Of a DNA stretch of 32,637 bases, positions 1-7,334 are shown piece by piece (position 1 is the stretch's first letter; every line of letters starts with the position of its first letter). Under the pieces are notes generated by a model. That model had not been told where the DNA came from. It ran no database searches and saw only the letters and a program-made list of their open reading frames with translations. Made by a program: the position numbers and the translations under genes. Source of the stretch: an uncultured bacterium (GTDB lineage Bacteria; Planctomycetota; Phycisphaerae; Phycisphaerales; SM1A02); NCBI GenBank assembly GCA_903831295.1, contig CAIKXA010000030.1, positions 1 through 32,637 on the forward strand. The letters are read 5' to 3'.

Positions 1-21
1 ACTGCTGTCTTAGACATGTGG

Positions 22-97
22 AAATCCTTTCCAGGATTTAATGTCATTCGGCGTCCGCCGAATGACGAGGTTGCGAATGTCCGCCAACGTAGGCGGA
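22..97. repeat. Cluster of three small stem-loops
   Basis: Three consecutive inverted repeats lie within 76 bp. The first pairs AAATCC (22-27) with GGATTT (34-39). The second is a perfect 11-bp stem, GTCATTCGGCG (43-53) with CGCCGAATGAC (56-66), with a 2-nt loop. The third pairs TCCGCC (80-85) with GGCGGA (92-97). No gene is visible around them, and the left neighbour lies outside the window. They could be a terminator or structured tail of an off-window gene, or a short intergenic repeat family. Confidence 0.5.
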
Positions 98-103
98 ACA
101 AGG

Positions 104-393
104 CACATATTACAGGTCACACGCTTTGAATCAAGGGTTAGCAGGGATAAAAGTGAGCGTTTTTGCCCTGTTTGAGCAACTTTTGCGTTAAATATGGTCG
201 GAAACTAGCAAAAATCACGACTTTTTGCTCTTGACAACTGAAAAGCAGCCGCAACTCAACAATCACTGTCCGCTGCCGCAGTGCACTGTGTGCGCTAAAA
301 ATCGCTTGGAAAAATACCGCGGCTGGAAATTTGAAATATGAAATTGCCACAAAGCGAAATAAAAATTGGTCGTATGATTTTCACTGCGCATGT
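104..393. other. Intergenic stretch, no gene recognised
   Basis: This stretch is relatively AT-rich. It holds only short open frames without family resemblance, plausible start sites or Shine-Dalgarno sequences. I see no RNA gene. It separates the ugd terminator from the left window edge. Confidence 0.4.
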
Positions 394-423
394 AAAAAAA
401 CGCGCGGAAAATTCCGCGCGTTT
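394..423 (-). terminator. Rho-independent terminator of ugd
   Basis: The stem pairs AAACGCGCGGAA (398-409) with TTCCGCGCGTTT (412-423) around a 2-nt loop. On the minus strand it is followed by a run of T (complement of the A run at 394-400). It lies 24 bp past the ugd stop codon, the expected place for an intrinsic terminator. Confidence 0.8.
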
Positions 424-446
424 GAAATGTAAATTCACTCACGCAA

Positions 447-1793
447 TCATGTACGGCTCTTGGCCGCTCCACGCACTGTGGCGCGTCCAATGGAAACATA
501 ATCAAAGCCATGTTCCTGCATGGAATGTGAGCGGTACAAATTTCGCCCGTCAAAAATAAGCGGCGCGCTCAGCAAACTTTTCACGCGGTCCCAATCAGGC
601 GAGCGAAAGTCGCTCCACTCTGTGCACACCACAAGCGCGTCGGCGCCTTCGAGGCATTGGTACATATCCGCCGCAATTTCAACGCTTGTCATTTCGCGCG
701 ACAAATGTTCAAGCGCGACTGGATCAAACGCGCGCACGCGTGCGCCAGCCTTGATGGCTCGTTCCATCAGCGCGATCGAAGGCGCTTGGCGAATGTCATC
801 GGTGCGCGGCTTGAAGGCCACTCCCCAGAACGCCAACTTCTTGCCGCTCAGGCCGCCCGTAAATTCCTTCTCAATCTTTTGCCAGAAATGTCCGCGTTGA
901 TCTTGGTTCACTTCATGAACGCTGGCATTCAGTTTGCAATCAAATCCAACTTCTTTGCCCATGCCCACAACCGCAAGCGTGTCCTTGGGAAAACAACTTC
1001 CGCCATAGCCAAGGCCGGGATACAGAAACTGGTTTCCAATGCGGCGGTCGGCGCACATGCCTTCGCGGACATTGTTAATGTCGGCGCCGTAGCGCTCGCA
1101 CAAATTCGCGATCTCATTGATGAAACTAATTTTGCACGCAAGCATTGCGTTGCTGGCGTACTTCACCATTTCCGCGCTGCGAACATCCATGATGAAAATC
1201 GGATTGCCTTGGCGCACGAACGGTTCGTACAACTCGCGCAATATTTCGCCGGCATGCTCGCTTTCCACACCGCACACCACGCGGTCGGGCTTCATGAAGT
1301 CGCCAATCGCGTCGCCCTCTTTTAGAAACTCGGGATTGTCGGCAATGTGAAACGCAATCTTGGTGCGGCCGCGAATTGCGTCGCGCACCTTGTGGCTGGT
1401 TCCCACGGGCACGGTGCTCTTGACCACGATCACTTTGCTCTTGGCGGTGGGGCCGATCTTTTCAAGCTCCTCGGCAATGTCCTTGGCAACGGCCAGCACA
1501 TATTGCAAGTCAGCGCTTCCGTCCTCACCGCTGGGAGTACCCACGCAAATGAAAATGACATCGGCGTGGCGGTATGCAGCAGACTTGTCCGTTGTGAATT
1601 GAATGCGTTTGGCGGCAATATTCTTGGTCAACATTTGGCTTAGACCAGGTTCGTAAATAGGGCTCTCGCCGCGGCGCAACATGTCAATCTTCTTTTGGTC
1701 AACGTCCAGGCACAACACGTCATTGCCGGTATCGGCAAAGCAGGCGCCCGTGACCAATCCAACATATCCAGTGCCGACCATGGTGAGTTTCAT
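447..1793 (-). CDS. ugd: UDP-glucose 6-dehydrogenase
   Basis: The enzyme oxidises UDP-glucose to UDP-glucuronate with two NAD+, in the cytoplasm, feeding exopolysaccharide or cell-surface glycan synthesis. The 448-residue product has the usual bacterial length. Residues 1-30 carry the NAD-binding Rossmann fold (GTGYVGLVTGACFA). The central domain contains the NPEFLKEGDA segment near 163, and GYGGSCFPKD near 262-271 holds the catalytic cysteine C267. The C-terminal UDP-binding domain has AFKPRTDDIR. The chosen ATG is preceded by AGGAGC about 7 nt upstream, a good ribosome binding site. It reads alone, with ogt upstream on the same strand about 200 bp away and a strong terminator behind it. GDP-mannose dehydrogenase is a relative, but the motif set fits UDP-glucose dehydrogenase. 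Confidence 0.95.
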   Translation of the reverse strand: MKLTMVGTGYVGLVTGACFADTGNDVLCLDVDQKKIDMLRRGESPIYEPGLSQMLTKNIAAKRIQFTTDKSAAYRHADVIFICVGTPSGEDGSADLQYVLAVAKDIAEELEKIGPTAKSKVIVVKSTVPVGTSHKVRDAIRGRTKIAFHIADNPEFLKEGDAIGDFMKPDRVVCGVESEHAGEILRELYEPFVRQGNPIFIMDVRSAEMVKYASNAMLACKISFINEIANLCERYGADINNVREGMCADRRIGNQFLYPGLGYGGSCFPKDTLAVVGMGKEVGFDCKLNASVHEVNQDQRGHFWQKIEKEFTGGLSGKKLAFWGVAFKPRTDDIRQAPSIALMERAIKAGARVRAFDPVALEHLSREMTSVEIAADMYQCLEGADALVVCTEWSDFRSPDWDRVKSLLSAPLIFDGRNLYRSHSMQEHGFDYVSIGRATVRGAAKSRT

Positions 1794-1994
1794 GCAGATG
1801 CTCCTAAATGAAGATTGACGAAAATTGTGAAAGTGCAGGGCAATTCAAACAAACACGAGTGAAGAGATACAAGTTGCAATGCAAGTGACAAAAACAAGTC
1901 CACAGAGGATAGCTGCCTCATATGTCGGCGCAAATGCGCCACGACTTTCATGCGCACTCGCAAATGATCACAGTTTTTGCGACAAAACTATTCA

Positions 1995-2450
1995 CTATTT
2001 TGCAGGTTGCGCCTCAGGTTTCCACCCTTCACGCTTGAGCAGCCAAACTTTCAACTTCATTTCCTTCCCGCGCGGGTTGTCGCTGCCAGAAAAACCACCA
2101 AGACCATTGGCGGCCACAACGCGATGGCATGGCACGATCATTGGAAGAGGATTGCGCCGCATGGCTTGACCGGCCGCGCGAACCGCAAGAGGCGATCCCG
2201 CCGCAGTCGCAAGCCATCTATATGTGCGAGTTTCGCCAGCAGGAATGCTGCGGCAGGCCCGCCAGCAACGTGCAAAGAACGGACTGGCTTTGGGCGTGGC
2301 AATTCCCGAAAAACTCACCCGCTTGCCCAAGATATTTTGTGCGATCAACTTCGCCGCACGCCGCGCCACGGCAGCGTCCATGCGCAAACTATCAATCACA
2401 ATGTCACCAGCTGCCGTGGGTACTTTCAGTTTCATACCTAATTTGTACAT
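1995..2450 (-). CDS. ogt: Methylated-DNA--protein-cysteine S-methyltransferase
   Basis: This suicide DNA-repair protein transfers the alkyl group from O6-alkylguanine to its own cysteine. The 151-residue frame has the diagnostic active-site motif PCHRV, with acceptor C108 in MIVPCHRVV. A winged-helix segment (IPAGETRTYRWLA, 69-81) inserts into the DNA, and the GGFSG turn sits at 118-122. There is no AraC-type N-terminal half, so it is the Ogt class and not Ada. The start is uncertain: ATG at 2450 has no clear ribosome binding site, and an ATG five codons in, at 2435, follows an AGGT and begins with MKLKVP. The region downstream of the active site (EGWKPEAQPAK) is an ordinary short tail. The gene appears monocistronic. 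Confidence 0.9.
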   Translation of the reverse strand: MYKLGMKLKVPTAAGDIVIDSLRMDAAVARRAAKLIAQNILGKRVSFSGIATPKASPFFARCWRACRSIPAGETRTYRWLATAAGSPLAVRAAGQAMRRNPLPMIVPCHRVVAANGLGGFSGSDNPRGKEMKLKVWLLKREGWKPEAQPAK

Positions 2451-2487
2451 ACTTGATCAATAAAATGTCCTGCTGCAATCCCGCGTC

Positions 2488-2581
2488 GCAGAAAGGGTGG
2501 CACCACAAGCGAGTTTAGCACCCGCGCGAGCCCCGCTCGCGTGGGGTGCGTTGTCTGAGCGACTGGTGCCACCCTTTCTGC
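2488..2581 (+). repeat. Dispersed palindromic element, copy 1
   Basis: The outer arms GCAGAAAGGGTGGCACCA (2488-2505) and its exact complement (2564-2581) enclose a core of about 58 bp. The core is nearly identical to the cores of the copies near 25.2, 31.0 and 32.5 kb. Inside the core, GCACCC..GCGAGC pairs with GCTCGC..GGGTGC. The outer arms differ from those of the other copies but remain perfectly complementary. The inner stem carries G-C where the other copies have A-T. The element lies between ogt and the glyA upstream repeats. Confidence 0.85.
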
Positions 2582-2657
2582 AAAGCGTTCACTTGCCTGC
2601 AAATCGTTTCACTTGCTTTCAAAACGTTCACTTACCTGCCAAGCGTTCACTTGCCCG
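2581..2657. repeat. Four tandem 19-20 bp repeats upstream of glyA
   Basis: The units begin at 2581, 2600, 2620 and 2639, with consensus close to CAAAGCGTTCACTTGCCTG. A fifth fragment (CCAAGC) begins at 2658. Units differ from one another at only a few positions. The array ends about 40 bp before the glyA start codon, so it occupies the promoter/leader position. It may be a cooperative protein-binding array or decayed tandem duplication; I cannot tell which. Confidence 0.8.
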
Positions 2658-2699
2658 CCAAGCAAATTGGCAGCGCCAAAGTGAAGCTACTATTACGCC

Positions 2700-4010
2700 A
2701 TGAGCAACGCCGCCGCATCGCATGCAAACTCCGCTATTCCCCTTGACGCGCTTTCGCAAGGCCTTCTTGATTTGTTACAAGAGCAGGATCCAACCGTGGC
2801 CGCCATCATGGCGCGCGAAGCCGATCGCCAAGCCACCACGCTTGAATTGATCGCCAGCGAGAACCATGTTTCAACCGCCGTCATGCACGCGGTGGGTTCG
2901 TGGATGACCAACAAGTATGCGGAAGGTTATCCCGGCAAGCGCTACTACGGTGGCTGCGCCCATCACGATGAAATTGAAAACCTAGCCCGCGACCGCGCCA
3001 AGCAATTGTTCGGTTGCAATTTTGCAAACGTGCAACCACACTCCGGCGCAAACGCAAACATCGCAGCGTTCATGGCCATCATGGATCCAGGCGACACGGT
3101 GTTGAGCTTGCCAATTAAAAGCGGCGGTCATTTAAGCCACGGACTCAAGCCAAATTTCTCCGGCACGTTTTACAAGATCGCCGAGTACGGTCTTGATCCA
3201 AAAACTGAATTACTTGACTACGACGCCATTGAGCGCGCCGCCGTAGAGAGCAAGCCAAAGGTGATTATTTGCGGCTATTCCGCCTATTCCCGCGTGATTG
3301 ATTTTGCGCGCTTTCGCGCTATTGCCAACAAAGTTGGCGCGCTGCTTATGGCGGACATCGCCCACATTGCGGGTCTTATTGCAACTGGCGTGCACCCAAG
3401 TCCGTTTCCACACGCGCATGTTGTGACCACCACCACGCACAAGACATTGCGCGGTCCGCGTGGCGGATTAATTCTGACCAACGACCAAGACATAGCGACC
3501 AAGATTGATCGCAAAGTTTTTCCGGGCAGTCAAGGCGGACCACTCATGCATGTCATCGCGGGCAAGGCTATTGCTTTTGGCGAGGCTTTGAAGCCAGAGT
3601 TCACAACCTACAGCAAGCAAGTGGTTGCCAACGCGAAGGCGCTTGCGGCCGCCATGCAGTCGCACGGTTACAGATTGTGCACCGGCGGCACCGACAATCA
3701 TTTAATGCTGGTTGATTTGCGTCCGCGTGACGCGTCGCTCACTGGCGCCGACGCCGAGAAGTGGCTGGAAGACGCGGGCATAATTGTGAACAAGAACGGC
3801 ATTCCAAATGATCCGCGTCCGCCATTACAGACCAGTGGATTGCGTTTGGGTACTCCGGCGTTGACCACGCGCGGTTTGCGCGAAGGTGAAATGAAACAAG
3901 TCGCCGCGTGGCTTGACCGCGTGATGATTTCAAAGGGTGACGTAGCGGTGAGCGGGGCAGTTCGCGAGGAAATTCGCGCTTTTTGCGCTAAATTTCCGCT
4001 GCCGCACTAA
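2700..4010 (+). CDS. glyA: Serine hydroxymethyltransferase
   Basis: This PLP enzyme interconverts serine plus tetrahydrofolate with glycine plus methylene-tetrahydrofolate, the main source of one-carbon units. The 436-residue product is slightly longer than the usual 410-420, with an extra N-terminal stretch of about 25 residues. Family signatures are TLELIASEN (47-55), NKYAEGYPGKRYYGG (71-85), HSGANAN (114-120), DIAHIAG (219-225) and VVTTTTHKTLRGPRGG with the PLP lysine K248. The C-terminus has the NGIPNDPRPP segment. The start is an ATG just after the tandem repeat array, with no strong ribosome binding site; a leaderless or weakly initiated message is possible. It converges with the RCC1/FN3 gene, whose stop is only 12 bp away. 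Confidence 0.95.
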   Translation: MSNAAASHANSAIPLDALSQGLLDLLQEQDPTVAAIMAREADRQATTLELIASENHVSTAVMHAVGSWMTNKYAEGYPGKRYYGGCAHHDEIENLARDRAKQLFGCNFANVQPHSGANANIAAFMAIMDPGDTVLSLPIKSGGHLSHGLKPNFSGTFYKIAEYGLDPKTELLDYDAIERAAVESKPKVIICGYSAYSRVIDFARFRAIANKVGALLMADIAHIAGLIATGVHPSPFPHAHVVTTTTHKTLRGPRGGLILTNDQDIATKIDRKVFPGSQGGPLMHVIAGKAIAFGEALKPEFTTYSKQVVANAKALAAAMQSHGYRLCTGGTDNHLMLVDLRPRDASLTGADAEKWLEDAGIIVNKNGIPNDPRPPLQTSGLRLGTPALTTRGLREGEMKQVAAWLDRVMISKGDVAVSGAVREEIRAFCAKFPLPH

Positions 4011-4022
4011 TTGCATTTAGAT

Positions 4023-5342
4023 TTATTTTCGCCAGCCTGTAACGCCAAAACTCAAGGCACTGGTTCCGGCTTCCATGCTTGAAGCTTTCACAAAATAAGT
4101 GTATTTGGTTTTGGAAGCACCAGTGAAGTCGGTGAAGGTGTTGGAAGTTGTGGTTCCAATGTGTATCGCGGCTGATCCATTGACTGCGCGGAACACAAAA
4201 TAACTTGACGCACCAGAAACTCCGCCCCATCGCACGGCAACTTGATTGGTGAATGACCCGTTGCTCGCGGTTAAATTTGTTGGAGGTGGAGTTCCTTGAA
4301 TAGCAAGGGAGAAAAAGTCTCCGGCAGCGACCGACACGCACGTGCCAAGATTGGTGGGCACGGTGGATTGCCCCGATGTATTTAATCCCCAAGCGACAAC
4401 CAAGCCATCGCTTTGCAAAGCCAAGCTATTGCCAAAGCCCGCGGCGGTTTGAACGCAATTGAAAATTGTTTGCGGAACATTGCATTGTCCATATGTGTTG
4501 GATCCCCAAGCGATCACTCGTCCATCTGCGCGAAGCGCCAGCGCATGATCGCCGCCTGCAGAAATTTGCTTGCAATATCCCAAGCTTTTACGCACCCAAT
4601 ACATCCCAGATCCAGCAACACGCTCGTTGGCGGGACCGCATTGACCCGAACCGTTGAAGCCCCAAGCAGCAATAAAACCCGTGGTTTGCAGCGCCAATGA
4701 AAAATTGGCTCCACCCGCGATTTGCGTGCAAGTTCCAAGCGCGCTTTTGGTCCAGATTCCAAAGTAGCCCGTGTTCTCCGCTGGAACTCCACATTGACCG
4801 TAAATGTTGTATCCCCACGCGGCAACGATTCCATTTTGCCTAATGGCCAAAGTGTGGTTCGCTCCCGCGGAAATTAATTTGCAAGGTCCAAGACTTTTTG
4901 TCTTCACCCACGCCGCGCCGTTGACGCTGTTGTAGTCGTTGGTTCTTCCGCCAACGCGCTCAAGATTGTTGCCACATTGACCAAGGGAGTTGTCTCCCCA
5001 CGCGACCACGATTCCATTTTGTCGAATTGCCGCGGTGTGATTTGTGCCGGCTGTCACTTGAGTACACGCGCCAAGATTCAGCGGGACATTGCATTGACCT
5101 TGTTGATTGCTGCCCCATGCGATCACGGAATTGTCGTTGCGAAGAGCAACCGTCTGATTGCCGCCGCCGTCGACTTGTTTACATGCGCCCAAATTTACGG
5201 GCACGTTGGTTTGTCCAAATCCGTTGTAACCCCAAGCCGCCACCGTGTTCTCGCCGCGGGCGTTCACGGTGGATGCAGTGCAAATGAAAGCCATTGCGAA
5301 GGAAATCAGAACTTGGATTTGCCAATTTGCATTTCGCTTCAT
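4023..5342 (-). CDS. Secreted RCC1-repeat propeller with fibronectin III domain
   Basis: A protein of about 439 residues. The start chosen is the ATG at 5342 (MKRNANWQIQ...), because it begins a normal Sec signal peptide (hydrophobic VLISFAMAFICTAS, ending near NARG). An in-frame extension to 5420 adds no recognisable signal. Next come seven RCC1-type repeats of the form (V/I)xAWGxNxxGQC..vP, each ending in a (H/S)xALR/Q segment, enough for one complete seven-bladed propeller. Three blades carry longer loops. A C-terminal fibronectin type III-like domain follows (PPPTNLTASNG ... YTYFVKASS). No cell-wall or PEP-CTERM anchor is visible, so export is likely but final location is unknown. The partner or ligand is unknown. 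It is a distant relative of the two larger RCC1 proteins near 26 and 29 kb. Confidence 0.85.
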   Translation of the reverse strand: MKRNANWQIQVLISFAMAFICTASTVNARGENTVAAWGYNGFGQTNVPVNLGACKQVDGGGNQTVALRNDNSVIAWGSNQQGQCNVPLNLGACTQVTAGTNHTAAIRQNGIVVAWGDNSLGQCGNNLERVGGRTNDYNSVNGAAWVKTKSLGPCKLISAGANHTLAIRQNGIVAAWGYNIYGQCGVPAENTGYFGIWTKSALGTCTQIAGGANFSLALQTTGFIAAWGFNGSGQCGPANERVAGSGMYWVRKSLGYCKQISAGGDHALALRADGRVIAWGSNTYGQCNVPQTIFNCVQTAAGFGNSLALQSDGLVVAWGLNTSGQSTVPTNLGTCVSVAAGDFFSLAIQGTPPPTNLTASNGSFTNQVAVRWGGVSGASSYFVFRAVNGSAAIHIGTTTSNTFTDFTGASKTKYTYFVKASSMEAGTSALSFGVTGWRK

Positions 5343-5514
5343 GGTGTTGCCCAAGTATGTCGCCGAGAGCGCATGAAAGCAAGGAAATGAATTGATATTT
5401 AGGCAGTTGTGAGGTTGCAACGGGCGGTAACTTTCAACACAGACTTCAGATTGGGACGTGAACGCCGCGCGAGAAATTTTTCCGTGGCTCCATCAAATCC
5501 AAATCAAATCTAAA

Positions 5515-6591
5515 TCAAAGCACTTCAATGCGCTGGGCAATGTCGCGGGTTTCAAGCGCCATGACTAATTCTTCCATGTCGCCCGCGAGCAACTTCTGCA
5601 AGTTGAACGATTGCTCCACGCGGTGGTCCACCGCGATGTTGTCCTTGTAGCGGTATGTGCGAATTTTCTCCGCGCGCTCGCCGCCGCCAATCATGTCGCG
5701 TCGCAACTCGCCGCGCTTGGCCGCCGCGTCCGCAAGACGACGCTCATGCACTCGCGCGCGAAGCAACCGCCAGGCCTTGTCGCGATTTTGCAATTGACTG
5801 CGCGTCTCCTGCATGCGCACTTCAATGCCGGTTGGTTCGTGGATCAAATGCACGGCCGTCGCGACCTTGTTCACGTTTTGTCCGCCTGGACCTTGCGCGG
5901 TGGTCAGGATTTCGCGCACTTCGGCGGGATCAACTTGCGACTCAACTGTTTCGGGTTCGCTCAGCACCGCCACTGTCGCGGTTGATGTGTGGATGCGTCC
6001 CGCGGCCTCCGTGGCCGGCACGCGCTTCACTTGATGCACGCCACTCTCGTAGCCAAGCGTGTTCCAACAACCTGTTCCTTCAATGCGAATAATGGCGTGC
6101 GTCACGCCGCCCGCATCGCCATGTTTGATTTCCATTTCGTCCCATTGCCAAGCGTGAAGTTGCGCGGCAAGGCGATACATTTGCAGCAAATCGCCAGCCC
6201 AAATCGCGGCTTCAAGACCGCCCACGCCGCAGCGAACCTCCAGAATGAGGCTGCCAATGGCGCGATCATCGGCCATCACCAGTGTGCGGATGAGCGCCTC
6301 CATGCTGGCGTCGCGCGCTGTTTGCAGCCCGTGAATTTCGCCGCGCGCCATGGCCGCGATGTCAACGTCCGTGTCCTTGGCAAGCAATTCGCACTCGCGC
6401 GCCTCGCGCTCCAAGCGCCGCCATTGGCGCAAATTTTCAATTAAGGGTTGCGCAGCGGCGCGCCGTTGTGAAAGCACTTTCACCTTGCGGTGATCGGAAA
6501 TTATTTCGGGATCGGAAAGTTGTCTTTCATCATTTTGAAAGTTGGCCTCGATCTCGTTTAGTTTTTCTAGAAGCCTGGGCGATGGTTGCAT
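5515..6591 (-). CDS. prfA: Peptide chain release factor 1
   Basis: A class I release factor that recognises UAA/UAG and triggers hydrolysis of peptidyl-tRNA. The 358 residues match the family length. The codon-recognition loop has VPATEAAGRIHTS, and the PAT tripeptide (192-194) is the RF1-type P-x-T, where RF2 has SPF. The catalytic GGQ is at 236-238 in GPGGQNVNK. The usual RF1 motif AGTGGDEAA is here CGVGGLEAA (121-129), with Leu for Asp. The GGQ flank QNVNKVATAV also differs from the common QHVNTTDSAV, so this is a divergent RF1. The ATG has no obvious Shine-Dalgarno. It lies downstream of rpmE, a common arrangement, but a terminator hairpin sits between them. No prmC/hemK gene follows, although it often does in other bacteria. 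Confidence 0.92.
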   Translation of the reverse strand: MQPSPRLLEKLNEIEANFQNDERQLSDPEIISDHRKVKVLSQRRAAAQPLIENLRQWRRLEREARECELLAKDTDVDIAAMARGEIHGLQTARDASMEALIRTLVMADDRAIGSLILEVRCGVGGLEAAIWAGDLLQMYRLAAQLHAWQWDEMEIKHGDAGGVTHAIIRIEGTGCWNTLGYESGVHQVKRVPATEAAGRIHTSTATVAVLSEPETVESQVDPAEVREILTTAQGPGGQNVNKVATAVHLIHEPTGIEVRMQETRSQLQNRDKAWRLLRARVHERRLADAAAKRGELRRDMIGGGERAEKIRTYRYKDNIAVDHRVEQSFNLQKLLAGDMEELVMALETRDIAQRIEVL

Positions 6592-6720
6592 ACGATTTGA
6601 TTTACGATCGAAATATTTTGCGCGTTGCGGTGAATGATGAACGCAATGATTGGTTATGAATGAAACTTGGCTTAGAAACGCGTATCAACAACGGATGAAG
6701 TGCGCGCGTAAAATCAGCGT

Positions 6721-6758
6721 GTGAAAAGAAACAGCCGCGCTGGTGAGAGCGCGGCTGT
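6721..6758 (-). terminator. Intrinsic terminator/attenuator between rpmE and prfA
   Basis: A perfect 11-bp stem, ACAGCCGCGCT (6731-6741) with AGCGCGGCTGT (6748-6758), encloses a 6-nt loop. On the minus strand it is followed by the pyrimidine-rich TTCTTTTCAC. It lies just after the rpmE stop, so it probably ends or attenuates rpmE transcription before prfA. Confidence 0.78.
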
Positions 6759-6779
6759 GACAAATTTCCAATTGAGTAA

Positions 6780-7067
6780 CTACTTCTTCTCTGGTTTGGC
6801 GGCGGCAGGCTTGGTTGCAGGTGCTTTGGCAACTTTTGCATCCTTGTCGCCTTCCTTCTTGAAGTATTCGCCAGCAAACTTCTTTTGGAAGCGTTCAACG
6901 CGTCCCAAGGTGTCCACGAACGACTTTTGGCCGGTGTAGAACGGATGCGAACCCGACCATACTTCAACATTCATTTCAGGAACGGTCGCGCCGACGGTCA
7001 ACACATGTTGGCCACGAAAGTTCACTTTACAATCTGCGTACCACTTTGGATGAGTTTCTTTTTTCAT
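6780..7067 (-). CDS. rpmE: 50S ribosomal protein bL31
   Basis: A small large-subunit ribosomal protein of 95 residues. The family core is clear: KKETHPKWY at the N-terminus, then CKVNF, the VEVWSGSHPFYTGQ segment (35-48) and GRVERFQKKF. Only one cysteine (C13) is present and no CxxC pair, so this is the zinc-free (C-minus) form. The last 23 residues are a Lys/Ala/Pro-rich tail beyond the usual end. The ATG is preceded by GGAG about 7 nt upstream. It precedes prfA on the same strand, separated by a terminator-like hairpin. Confidence 0.93.
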   Translation of the reverse strand: MKKETHPKWYADCKVNFRGQHVLTVGATVPEMNVEVWSGSHPFYTGQKSFVDTLGRVERFQKKFAGEYFKKEGDKDAKVAKAPATKPAAAKPEKK

Positions 7068-7203
7068 TGGTTGCTCCGAGGGACGAAGATCTTAGCGGTT
7101 TTGCCGCGCAAACTCAAGGGGTGCAAGCATGTCCAATTTCAAACGCCAACATTGCTAGGAAAGTGGCGGTTTTTCACGAGTTGGGTATGCTTGCCTCTCC
7201 GAT

Positions 7204-7276
<73 letters not shown>

Positions 7277-7286
7277 TTTTGGAAGG

Positions 7287-7325
7287 AACCGCATCCAAGC
7301 CCAGCTTGTGGTGCGGTTTTCTTTT
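7287..7325 (+). terminator. Intrinsic terminator after tRNA-Asn
   Basis: An imperfect stem pairs ACCGCATCCAAGC with GCTTGTGGTGCGGT around a CCA loop. It is followed on the plus strand by TTTTCTTTT, and it begins about 11 nt after the tRNA end. Confidence 0.75.
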
Positions 7326-7334
7326 GGCGTGAAT

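Noticed and set aside
263-553. Small open frame of 96 codons on the minus strand near the left edge
   Set aside because: It runs across the ugd terminator and into ugd, lacks a ribosome binding site and resembles no family.
657-1325. Open frame of 222 codons on the plus strand
   Set aside because: It lies antisense to ugd, whose motifs and ribosome binding site are clear; its product is His/Ala-rich with no family resemblance.
2582-2699. Glycine or folate riboswitch upstream of glyA
   Set aside because: The leader consists of simple tandem repeats; no conserved riboswitch core could be folded by eye.
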